Assembly (NCBI RefSeq): GCF_005222205.1
Contig: NZ_CP032347.1
Span: 735,001-799,000 of the forward strand
DNA: 64,000 bases
Origin: Azospirillum brasilense
GTDB taxonomy: Bacteria > Pseudomonadota > Alphaproteobacteria > Azospirillales > Azospirillaceae
Direction of reading: 5' to 3'
Shown: in pieces, positions 1 through 7,308 of the stretch
Layout of the letters: every line of letters begins with the position of its first letter
Position numbering within the stretch: position 1 is the stretch's first letter
Position numbers and translations under genes: made by a program
Notes under the pieces: model-generated
The model's database searches: none
What the model saw: only the letters and a program-made list of their open reading frames with translations
Told to the model about the DNA's origin: nothing

Positions 1-570
1 GATCAGGGCGGCGACCTCCTCCATCGGCATCCGCGACAGCATCGCTACCCCCGGCGCCGTGCAATAGGCCGGCATCCGCATGCCGATGACGACGTCGGTG
101 TTCAGAACGTGGCGGCTCATGAAGCGCGACACGAAGACGATCTCGGTGTCGTCCAGCATGGTCAGATTGATCGTCTCCTCGGTGGTCTTGCTGAGATGCA
201 TCAGGTAGGGCATCGAGCGTTCGAGCAGCCCGTTGCCGCGCAGATAATGATGACCGAGGTCGAGCGTCTTGACGGTCAGCTCGAACCGCTTCGTTTCCGG
301 GTCCTTGTGCAGGTAGCCCAGCTTTTGCAGCGTGTGGGTGAAGCGCTGCGCCGCGCTTTTGTCCAACCCGACGATCGAGGCAATCTGGGTCAGGCTCATC
401 GTCGGGCGCGCCGCGTCGAACGCGTTCAGCACGCGAAACGCCTTCTCCACGGACATGACCATCAGGGGATCGCCGGCGCGCGCGGCGCCGCTCTGCTTCA
501 CCGAGGCGTCCGCATCGATGGTTGCGGATTCCGTGTCTGACTGTCGGGAAGACGGACGGCGCGGAGCCAT
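1..570 (-). CDS. IclR-family transcriptional regulator (3' end cut by window)
   Basis: The minus-strand frame opens at ATG 570 and stays open for 190 codons to the window edge, so the C-terminus is missing. Residues about 37-95 read as an IclR winged helix-turn-helix (SVEKAFRVLNAF, then SLTQIASIVGLDKSAAQRF). The rest is the start of the effector-binding domain (ETINLTMLDDTEIVFVSR, then GMRMPAYCTAPGVAMLS). IclR proteins usually bind palindromes in divergent promoters, and a perfect 16-bp palindrome lies at 652-667 between this gene and the crotonase cluster transcribed the other way. It is therefore the likely local regulator of that cluster. The first 36 residues are polar and lie outside the domain; a downstream ATG (MVMSVEKAF) is an alternative start. 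Confidence 0.88.
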   Translation of the reverse strand, partial: MAPRRPSSRQSDTESATIDADASVKQSGAARAGDPLMVMSVEKAFRVLNAFDAARPTMSLTQIASIVGLDKSAAQRFTHTLQKLGYLHKDPETKRFELTVKTLDLGHHYLRGNGLLERSMPYLMHLSKTTEETINLTMLDDTEIVFVSRFMSRHVLNTDVVIGMRMPAYCTAPGVAMLSRMPMEEVAALI

Positions 571-736
571 GGCGATCGGTCCTGTGGTTCGTGTGCGAGA
601 GATACCGTTGACAGGTCTAGCAAAGCAAGCCAAGCTATTCAATACCAAGTATCGTATTGCAATACGACGCGCCGCCCCGAGGGGCGCCGGAACATCCGCA
701 AGGCGCGCGAAACGCCCCGCTTACAGGAGTGGTCCC
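571..736. promoter_or_regulatory. Divergent promoter region with 16-bp palindromic operator candidate
   Basis: The region between the divergent iclR and crotonase genes holds a perfect palindrome, TCGTATTGCAATACGA, at 652-667. A related AATAC element lies just upstream at 641-645. The symmetry and position fit an IclR-family operator, but binding is inferred. No convincing -35/-10 pair with normal spacing was found; a TTGACA at 608-613 has no good partner. Confidence 0.55.
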
Positions 737-1507
737 GTGTTCAAATTCATCCTCACCGAGGTCCGCGGCCCGGTCGGCATCATCACGCTGAACCGCCCGG
801 AGATCCTGAACGCCTGGAACGCCGCAATGCGCGACGAGCTGGTCGTCGCCTTCGAGCAGTTCGAGAACCAGGACGGCGTGCGCGCGATCATCCTCACCGG
901 GGCCGGGGACCGCGCCTTCGGCGCCGGGCAGGACCTGAACGAGACCAAGACCTTCGACGCCGACCGCGCCGAGGAGTGGGTGGCGGAGTGGGAGCGCCTC
1001 TACCACCGCATGCGCACCCTGTCGAAGCCGCTGATCATCGCGCTGAACGGCGTCGCCGCCGGCTCCGCCTTCCAGGTCGCCCTGCTCGGCGACTTCCGCA
1101 TCGGCCACGCCGGGGTGCGCATGGGCCAGCCGGAGATCAACTCCGGCATCGCCAGCACCACCGGCCCGTGGATCATGAAGGAGATGATCGGTCTGGCCCG
1201 CACCATGGACCTGACGCTGTCGGGCCGCCTGATGGACGCCGAGGAGAGCCACCGCATCGGCCTGATCAACCGCATCGTCCCACAGGACCGCGTGATGGCC
1301 GAATCGCTGGCCCTGGCCGAGGAGTTGGCCGCCAAGCCGCCGGTCGCCATGCGCCTGGACAAGCAGCGCTTCCGCGAGATGACCGAGGCCGGCTTCCGCG
1401 ACGCCCTGGCCGCCGGCGTGCGCATCCAGCGCGAGGCCTACGCGTCCGGCGAACCGGCCCGGATGATGGAGGCCTTCCTCGCCAAGCGCGCCGCGAAGCG
1501 CGCGTAA
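737..1507 (+). CDS. Enoyl-CoA hydratase/isomerase (crotonase) family protein
   Basis: This 256-residue protein has the crotonase length and fold signatures. The first oxyanion-hole segment is FGAGQDL (residues 61-67) and the second is NGVAAGSAFQVALLGD (104-119). The proline-glutamate motif GQPEI follows, with E133. GTG 737 is chosen because AGGAGT lies about 7 bases upstream and the protein starts directly with the beta-strand FKFILTEVRG; the frame is open far upstream but without family similarity. The first catalytic glutamate of hydratases (in the GGG-CEL context of rat mitochondrial hydratase) is replaced by Q113, while the second is kept. The enzyme may therefore not be a simple hydratase. 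It is the first gene of a run that continues with an ABC importer and a CoA ligase, suggesting it acts on the imported, CoA-activated substrate. Confidence 0.85.
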   Translation: MFKFILTEVRGPVGIITLNRPEILNAWNAAMRDELVVAFEQFENQDGVRAIILTGAGDRAFGAGQDLNETKTFDADRAEEWVAEWERLYHRMRTLSKPLIIALNGVAAGSAFQVALLGDFRIGHAGVRMGQPEINSGIASTTGPWIMKEMIGLARTMDLTLSGRLMDAEESHRIGLINRIVPQDRVMAESLALAEELAAKPPVAMRLDKQRFREMTEAGFRDALAAGVRIQREAYASGEPARMMEAFLAKRAAKRA

Positions 1508-1632
1508 CCCGGGCTCACGCCCCAAACACGACTCTTCCCGGGCGCAACGATCCGCCCACCCGCGCCGCCACGGCGGCGCTCCTCCACCGGGGCAACAGAG
1601 ACGCCCCGGCCGCACAGAACAGGGAGTTTCAC

Positions 1633-2706
1633 ATGAGCAAGACCTCCGGCTTCTCCATGGGCCGCCGCAGCCTGATGAAGGGAGCCGCCGGCGTCGCGCT
1701 GGGCGCCACCCTGCCCGCCGGGCTGCTCCGTCCGGCCTTCGCCGCCACGCAGATCACCGTCGCCGACCCGGGCGGCCCTTACAGCCCGGCCTTCCGCAAG
1801 GCCTTCTACGACCCGTTCGAGAAGGCGACCGGCATCAAGGTCGTCAACGTCGCCCGCGAGGCCGAGCCGACCGCCCAGTTCAAGGCCATCGTGGAGACCA
1901 AATCCTACACCTGGGACGTCTGCACGCTGACCCTGTCGGCCCGCGACATCCTGATGACGCAGAACCTGCTGGAGCCGCTGAACTTCACCGCGGCGGACGC
2001 GCCCGGCCTGATGCCGGAGTCGCTGACCAGCCATTGGATGGGCACCGACGTCTATTCGACCATCCTCGGCTACCGCGCCGACAAGTTCGCCGCCAACGCC
2101 CCGCAGAGCTGGGCCGATTTCTGGAACGTCGAGAAGTTCCCGGGCCGCCGCTCGCTGCGCAAGAACCCGATCGACACGCTGGAGCAGGCGCTGCTCGCCG
2201 ACGGCGTGCCGCTCGACAAGCTCTACCCGCTCGACGTCGACCGCGCCTTCAAGGCACTCGACCGCATCAAGCCGCACGTCGCCGTGTGGTGGACCGGTGG
2301 CGCCCAGTCCAGCCAGCTCATCCAGAGCGGCGAGGTCGACATGATCGCCCTGTGGAACGCCCGCGCCCAGGCGGTGATCGACGGCGGCGCCCCGGTGAAG
2401 ATCAACTGGAACCAGGGCCTCTACTCGATCGAGGGCTGGGGCATCCCGCGCGGCAACCCGCGCGCCGACGCCGCCCGCCAGTTCATCAAGTTCTGCGCCG
2501 ACCCGTCGCGTCAGGCCGTCTTCACCGAGGTGCTGGCCTACGGCCCGACCAACCTCGACGCCTACAAGAGCATCCCGAAGGAGCGCGCCCAGGCGCTGCC
2601 CACCTTTGAAGACAATCTGAAGGTGATGACCATCGCCAAGGAAGATTGGTGGGGCGCCAACCGGGCGAAGATGAACGAGCGTTTCAACGCCTGGATCCTC
2701 GGCTAA
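1633..2706 (+). CDS. ABC transporter substrate-binding protein, spermidine/putrescine type, Tat-exported
   Basis: The 357-residue protein starts with a twin-arginine signal (GRRSLMKG, residues 10-17) followed by a hydrophobic stretch and an AFA-A cleavage-like site near residue 37. The mature part resembles PotD/PotF-type binding proteins: ITVADPGGPYSPAFRKAFYDPFEKATGIKV is split over the first lobe, and the C-terminal lobe ends with the usual ADPSRQAVF and WW..N.....RFN.WILG pattern. It would bind the ligand in the periplasm and deliver it to the permease encoded at 3836. A GGGAG ribosome site lies about 7 bases before ATG 1633. The ligand is not predictable from sequence. The neighbouring CoA ligase argues for a carboxylate, possibly a cationic one such as a betaine, rather than a polyamine; that is inference. 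Confidence 0.9.
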   Translation: MSKTSGFSMGRRSLMKGAAGVALGATLPAGLLRPAFAATQITVADPGGPYSPAFRKAFYDPFEKATGIKVVNVAREAEPTAQFKAIVETKSYTWDVCTLTLSARDILMTQNLLEPLNFTAADAPGLMPESLTSHWMGTDVYSTILGYRADKFAANAPQSWADFWNVEKFPGRRSLRKNPIDTLEQALLADGVPLDKLYPLDVDRAFKALDRIKPHVAVWWTGGAQSSQLIQSGEVDMIALWNARAQAVIDGGAPVKINWNQGLYSIEGWGIPRGNPRADAARQFIKFCADPSRQAVFTEVLAYGPTNLDAYKSIPKERAQALPTFEDNLKVMTIAKEDWWGANRAKMNERFNAWILG

Positions 2707-2735
2707 GCCCGCCTTCGGAAAGGAGACCCGCCGCC

Positions 2736-3839
2736 ATGCTCTCACCGCTCGCACAGGCGCGGACAGCGCCGGTCCAGGCCGGGGCCGCCGCCACGCCGAA
2801 GCTGCTGGTCGACGGCCTGACCAAACGGTACGGCGCCATCACGGCGCTGGAGCCCACCCGCCTGGAAGTCCCGGCGGGCGAGTTCCTGACGCTGCTCGGC
2901 CCGTCGGGGTCCGGCAAGACCACGCTTCTGCAGATGATCTGCGGGCTGGTGGAGCCCAGCGGCGGGCGCATCCTGATCGATGGGCAGGACGAGACCCGCA
3001 CCCCCGTGCACAAGCGGGACATCGGCCTCGTCTTCCAGCATTACGCCCTGTTCCCCCACCTGACGGTGGCGGAGAACATCGGCTTTCCCTTGCGCATGCG
3101 CGGCGTCGCCCCGGCGGACCTCGCGCGGCGCGTGAAGGAGGCGCTGGAGATGGTCCATCTCGGCCATCTCGCCGGGCGTTTCCCCAAGGAGCTTTCCGGC
3201 GGGCAGCAGCAGCGCGTCGCCCTGGCGCGCTGCTTCGTCTACCAGCCCTCGGTCATCCTGATGGACGAGCCGCTGGGAGCGCTCGACAAGAAGCTGCGCG
3301 AGCACATGCAGTACGAGATCAAGCGCCTGCACCGCGAGACGGGCGCCACGATCATCTACGTCACCCATGACCAGGAGGAAGCCCTGGCCATGTCCGACCG
3401 CATCTGCCTGATGAACCACGCGCGGATCGAGCAGCTCGGCACCCCGCACGACATCTACGCCCGCCCGAAGACCGCCTTCGCCGCCGACTTCATCGGCGTG
3501 TCGAACATCTTCCGCGGACAGGTCCGGCGCGACGGCAGCGGGGCGCCCATGCTGGTCACCGGCAACGGCAGCTTCCGCCTGTCGGCCGACACCCCGGACA
3601 GCCAGGACGGCACGCTGGTTGTCCGTCCCGAGCAGCTCGACATCGACGGCGACGGCGACAACGAGGTGCGGGGCGAGGTGGTCGACACCGTCTATGCCGG
3701 GTCCGAGACCCGCGTCCTGGTGTCGCTCGGCGGCGAGGAGACGATCACCGTCCGGCTGCGCCGCGGCACCGCCCCGCCGCGGCTGGGCGAAGTGGTCGCG
3801 GTGCGCTGGCGCGCCGACGCCGGGGTGCTGGTGTCATGA
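2736..3839 (+). CDS. ABC transporter ATP-binding protein, PotA-like with TOBE domain
   Basis: This is a 367-residue importer ATPase. Walker A (GPSGSGKT) lies at 55-62, the Q-loop VFQHYALFPH at 99-108, the signature LSGGQQQR at 153-160, Walker B VILMDEP at 173-179, and the H-loop is YVTHDQEEA. The last 110 residues form a TOBE-type regulatory domain (VVRPEQLDI onward), typical of polyamine, sulfate and iron importers. It would energise the fused permease encoded next. GGAGA stands before ATG 2736, and the stop overlaps the permease start (ATGA at 3836-3839), indicating translational coupling. The N-terminal 20 residues are alanine-rich and dispensable for the fold. Confidence 0.93.
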   Translation: MLSPLAQARTAPVQAGAAATPKLLVDGLTKRYGAITALEPTRLEVPAGEFLTLLGPSGSGKTTLLQMICGLVEPSGGRILIDGQDETRTPVHKRDIGLVFQHYALFPHLTVAENIGFPLRMRGVAPADLARRVKEALEMVHLGHLAGRFPKELSGGQQQRVALARCFVYQPSVILMDEPLGALDKKLREHMQYEIKRLHRETGATIIYVTHDQEEALAMSDRICLMNHARIEQLGTPHDIYARPKTAFAADFIGVSNIFRGQVRRDGSGAPMLVTGNGSFRLSADTPDSQDGTLVVRPEQLDIDGDGDNEVRGEVVDTVYAGSETRVLVSLGGEETITVRLRRGTAPPRLGEVVAVRWRADAGVLVS

Positions 3840-5605
3840 GCGCCGCCACCCTGAACCATGACGGCGCCTTCGCCGCGGCGCGGCGGCGGCTGCGCTTCGG
3901 CCCGCTGTGGCTGGCCGCCCCCGGCCTCGCCTTCCTCGCCATCTTCTTCCTGTTCCCGGTGCTGCGGCTGCTCGGCCTCAGCGTCCAGGACCTGGAGACC
4001 TCGGCCTGGACCGGCGACCATTACGCCCGCATCGTCGCCACGGACGTCTATTTCCGCGTCCTGATGAGCACCTTCCGCATCGCCGGGCTGACCGCCCTGC
4101 TGTCGCTGCTGTTCGGCTACCCGCTGGCCTACTGGCTGGCGCAGTTGCCGGAGCGCCAGCGCGGGCTGGCGATCCTGGCGGTGATGGTGCCCTTCTGGAC
4201 CAGCTATCTGGTGAAGACCTTCGCCTGGATGGTCATCCTGGGGCGGACCGGCGTCATCAACCAGATCCTCTCCGGTACGGGGGCGTCGCCCCTGCCGCTG
4301 CTGCACAACGAGTTCGGCGTGATGGCCGGCATGGTGCACGCCATGCTGCCGCTGGCCGTGCTGACCATGCTGCCGGTGATGACCACCCTCGACCGCCGGC
4401 TGGTCCAGGCGGCGGAGACGCTGGGCGCCCCGCCGGCCAACGCCTTCTGGCTGGTCTATTTCCAGCTGTCGCTGCCCGGCGTGGCGGCGGCGGGCCTGCT
4501 GACCTTCATCTCCTCGCTGGGCTTCTTCATCGTGCCGGCGCTGCTCGGCGGGCCGCAGCAGACCATGCTGGCGCAGCTCATCATCTCGCAGATCCAGGAG
4601 ATGCTGAACTGGGCCTTCGCCGGCGCGCTGGCCACCTTCATGCTGGTCGCGGCGCTGGTCACCTGCTGGGTCTACGACCGGCTGTTCGGCCTGTCTTCCC
4701 TGTCGGGCGAGACGTCCGGGCGGACCGGCGGCGGCCAGGGCCGCCTGCGCGAGGCCGGGATGGGCATCCTGTCGGCCCTCGCCAAGGCGTCGACGGCGCT
4801 GGGCGGACCGGTCGGGCGCCTGCTGGGGCCGAAGGTGATGGACCGGCTGCTGCCGCTCTACTCCGCGGCGGTGATCGTCTTCCTGGTCGCCCCGGCGCTG
4901 GTCGTGGTGCCCATCGCCTTCACCACCTCGCCCTTCCTCGACTTCCCGCCGCCGGGCTACGGCCTGGAGTGGTTCCGCGTCTACTTCAACTCCGACCTCT
5001 GGGTGTCGGCGACGATCCGCTCCTTCGCGGTGGCCTTCGCCACGGCGGTCCTGGCGACGCTGGTGGCCGGTCTGGCCGCGCTGGCGCTCGCCCGCTCCTC
5101 CTCGCGCTGGCGGGGGGCGATCTTCGCCTTCTTCCTGGCGCCGATGATCGTGCCGCGCATCGTCATCGCGGTCGGGCTGTTCTACCTGTTCGCCCAGATC
5201 GGGCTGGTCGCCACCGACCTCGGCCTGATCATCGGCCACACGGTGCTCGCCCTGCCCTTCGCCTTCGTCGCCATCTCCGCGGTGGTCAAGGGGCACGACT
5301 GGCGGCTGGACCAGGCGGCGGCGACGCTGGGGGCGAACCGCTTCAAGACGCTGATGCTGGTCACCGTCCCGCTGATCCGCGGCGGACTGGTGGCGGCCTT
5401 CCTGTTCGCCTTCATCACCTCCTTCGACGAGCTGACCGTGGCGATCTTCGTCAGCGGCGGCGTCAAGACCACGCTGCCCAAGCAGATGTGGGACGACATG
5501 ATCCTTCAGTTGAACCCGACGCTGGCCGCCGTGTCCGTCGTGGTCTTCGCGATCGTGATGGCCCTGCTGCTGATGGCGGAGTGGCTGCGCCGCCCGGCGC
5601 GCTGA
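3836..5605 (+). CDS. Fused two-domain ABC permease (PotB-PotC type in one chain)
   Basis: The 589-residue protein contains two complete binding-protein-dependent permease domains in tandem. The first (about residues 20-285) carries an EAA-type coupling loop around AAETLGAPPANAF; the second (about 335-585) carries the equivalent loop at AAATLGANRFKTL. Each half has about six hydrophobic segments, so the chain should have roughly 12. A polar linker (about 285-335) joins them. Polyamine-type importers normally encode these halves as two genes, whereas iron transporters of the FbpB/SfuB kind are naturally fused. The gene overlaps the ATPase stop by four bases. Together with the genes at 1633 and 2736 it gives a complete importer. 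Confidence 0.9.
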   Translation: MSAATLNHDGAFAAARRRLRFGPLWLAAPGLAFLAIFFLFPVLRLLGLSVQDLETSAWTGDHYARIVATDVYFRVLMSTFRIAGLTALLSLLFGYPLAYWLAQLPERQRGLAILAVMVPFWTSYLVKTFAWMVILGRTGVINQILSGTGASPLPLLHNEFGVMAGMVHAMLPLAVLTMLPVMTTLDRRLVQAAETLGAPPANAFWLVYFQLSLPGVAAAGLLTFISSLGFFIVPALLGGPQQTMLAQLIISQIQEMLNWAFAGALATFMLVAALVTCWVYDRLFGLSSLSGETSGRTGGGQGRLREAGMGILSALAKASTALGGPVGRLLGPKVMDRLLPLYSAAVIVFLVAPALVVVPIAFTTSPFLDFPPPGYGLEWFRVYFNSDLWVSATIRSFAVAFATAVLATLVAGLAALALARSSSRWRGAIFAFFLAPMIVPRIVIAVGLFYLFAQIGLVATDLGLIIGHTVLALPFAFVAISAVVKGHDWRLDQAAATLGANRFKTLMLVTVPLIRGGLVAAFLFAFITSFDELTVAIFVSGGVKTTLPKQMWDDMILQLNPTLAAVSVVVFAIVMALLLMAEWLRRPAR

Positions 5606-5660
5606 TCCGAAACTCCTTTCGGCCGTAACCAACCGACCAAACGCATTCGAGATACGCATC

Positions 5661-7190
5661 ATGTCCGATTTCGAAGAAGGGTTCGTCCGCCTGTTCACGC
5701 AGGCGGCCCGGACCGGGCGCGCCCGCCTGTTCGCCCGCTTCAACGGCGAGGCGCTGAGCTTCGCCACGCTCGACCGCCAGTCCGACGGCGTGGCGGCGGA
5801 GCTGCGGCGGCTGGGGCTGAAGCCCGGCGACCGCGTGGCGCTGATGCTGCGCAACAGCCCGCTGGTGCTCTCCACCCTGTTCGGCCTCGCCAAGGCCGGG
5901 CTGGTCTGGGTGCCGATCAACGCCCAGCAGCGCGGCGAGGGGCTGCGCTACATCCTGGAGCATTCGGAGCCCGGCGCCATCGTCGCCGAGGCCGAGTTCC
6001 TGCCGGTGATCGCCGAGACGGGCGCGGTGCCCGCCGGCACGCCGCTGATCGTCCAGGGCGACCCCGCCGCGGCGCTGCGGCTGGAGACCCTGCTGGAGTC
6101 CGACGCCGCCTTCGAGGAGGCGCCGCCCGCCCCCGACGACATCTTCGCCATCATGTACACCTCCGGCACCACCGGGCGGCCCAAGGGCGTGCTGGTGTCG
6201 CACCGCATGATGCGTCTGGCCGGCGAGGCGGTGGCCCGCGTCTCCGCCGCCCGTGACGGCGACGTGCTGTTCGTGTGGGAGCCGCTGTACCACATCGGCG
6301 GCGCCCAGATGATCGTCATGCCGCTGATCCGCAGCGTGTCGCTGGCCATGGTCGACCGCTTCAGCGCCAGCCGCTTCTGGGACCAGGTGCGGGAGTATGG
6401 GGCGACCCACATCCATTATCTGGGCGGCATCCTGCAGATCCTGCTGAAGCAGCCGGTCTCCCCGCGCGACCGCGACCACCCCGTGCGCATCGCCTGGGGC
6501 GGCGGCTGCCCCAAGGAGACCTGGACGCCCTTCGAGGAGCGGTTCGGCGTGCAGATCCGCGAATGCTACGGCATGACCGAGGCGTCGAGCATCACCACCT
6601 GCAACGACGAGGGCGTCGTCGGCGCGGTCGGCCGCCCGATGCCCTGGTTCACCGTGGAGCTGCTGGACGGCGCGGGCAAGCCTGTGCCGCAGGGCGAGCG
6701 GGGCGAGATCGTCGTCCGCACCGACCGGCCCGGCGCCATCTTCGCCGGCTATTTCCGCAACCCGGAGGCGACGGCCCGTGCGCTCAAGGACGGCGCCCTG
6801 CACACCGGCGACCTCGGCTCGCTCGATGAAAACGGCACGCTGCTGTTCCACGGCCGGATGACCGACAGCGTGCGCTGCAAGGGCGAGAACGTCTCGGCCT
6901 GGGAGGTCGAGCATGTCGCGGCCACCCATCCTTCCGTCGAGGACTGCGCCATCATCGGCGTCGCCGCCGACGTCGGCGAGCAGGACATCAAACTCTTCGT
7001 GAAGCCGAAGGCCGGGGCGACGCTGGATATCGCGTCGCTGTCCGGCTGGCTCGGAAAACAGCTCGCGCCCTATCAGAATCCGCGCTACATCGCGGTGGTC
7101 GAGGAGTTCGAGCGCACCCCCAGCCAGCGCATCATGAAGCACAAGCTGTCCCCGGCCTTAGACGGCTGCTGGGATCGGCTGGCCGGCTGA
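5661..7190 (+). CDS. AMP-dependent acyl-CoA synthetase/ligase, CaiC-like
   Basis: This 509-residue protein is an ANL-superfamily ligase that would adenylate a carboxylate and join it to CoA. The P-loop motif YTSGTTGRPKG lies at 166-176. ECYGMTEAS near residue 305 is motif A5, and HTGDLGSLDENG followed by GRMTDSVRCKGENVS are A7-A8. Overall length and the N-terminal pattern resemble carnitine/crotonobetaine-CoA ligases. In the C-terminal A10 region (ERTPSQRIMKHKL) the usual catalytic lysine position appears to be arginine, with lysines three and five residues later; this should be checked by alignment. The gene follows the importer with a 55-base gap and probably belongs to the same transcript, which would end at the hairpin at 7206. 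Confidence 0.87.
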   Translation: MSDFEEGFVRLFTQAARTGRARLFARFNGEALSFATLDRQSDGVAAELRRLGLKPGDRVALMLRNSPLVLSTLFGLAKAGLVWVPINAQQRGEGLRYILEHSEPGAIVAEAEFLPVIAETGAVPAGTPLIVQGDPAAALRLETLLESDAAFEEAPPAPDDIFAIMYTSGTTGRPKGVLVSHRMMRLAGEAVARVSAARDGDVLFVWEPLYHIGGAQMIVMPLIRSVSLAMVDRFSASRFWDQVREYGATHIHYLGGILQILLKQPVSPRDRDHPVRIAWGGGCPKETWTPFEERFGVQIRECYGMTEASSITTCNDEGVVGAVGRPMPWFTVELLDGAGKPVPQGERGEIVVRTDRPGAIFAGYFRNPEATARALKDGALHTGDLGSLDENGTLLFHGRMTDSVRCKGENVSAWEVEHVAATHPSVEDCAIIGVAADVGEQDIKLFVKPKAGATLDIASLSGWLGKQLAPYQNPRYIAVVEEFERTPSQRIMKHKLSPALDGCWDRLAG

Positions 7191-7205
7191 CGGCGCGTCT
7201 CACCT

Positions 7206-7243
7206 CCCCCCGCATGCCGCAAGGCTGCGGGGGAAATTTTTTT
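7206..7243 (+). terminator. Intrinsic terminator after the CoA-ligase gene
   Basis: CCCCCGCA at 7207-7214 pairs with TGCGGGGG at 7226-7233 around an 11-base loop, followed directly by AAATTTTTTT at 7234-7243. It lies 15 bases after the ligase stop, in the right orientation to end the 737-7190 operon. Confidence 0.85.
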
Positions 7244-7308
7244 GGACCCGGCTCCTGGCGCCCGCGCCGCCCCACCGATCGAGCCCGCTTTACTGGAAAG
7301 CCCTGGAC

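Noticed and set aside
608..641. TTGACA / TATTCA as a sigma-70 promoter for the crotonase cluster
   Set aside because: The spacer would be 22 bases, too long for a normal promoter, and the site is not overlapped by a MerR-type operator.
332..736. N-terminal extension of the crotonase to position 332
   Set aside because: The added residues run antisense to the iclR gene and have no similarity to the family; GTG 737 has a ribosome site.
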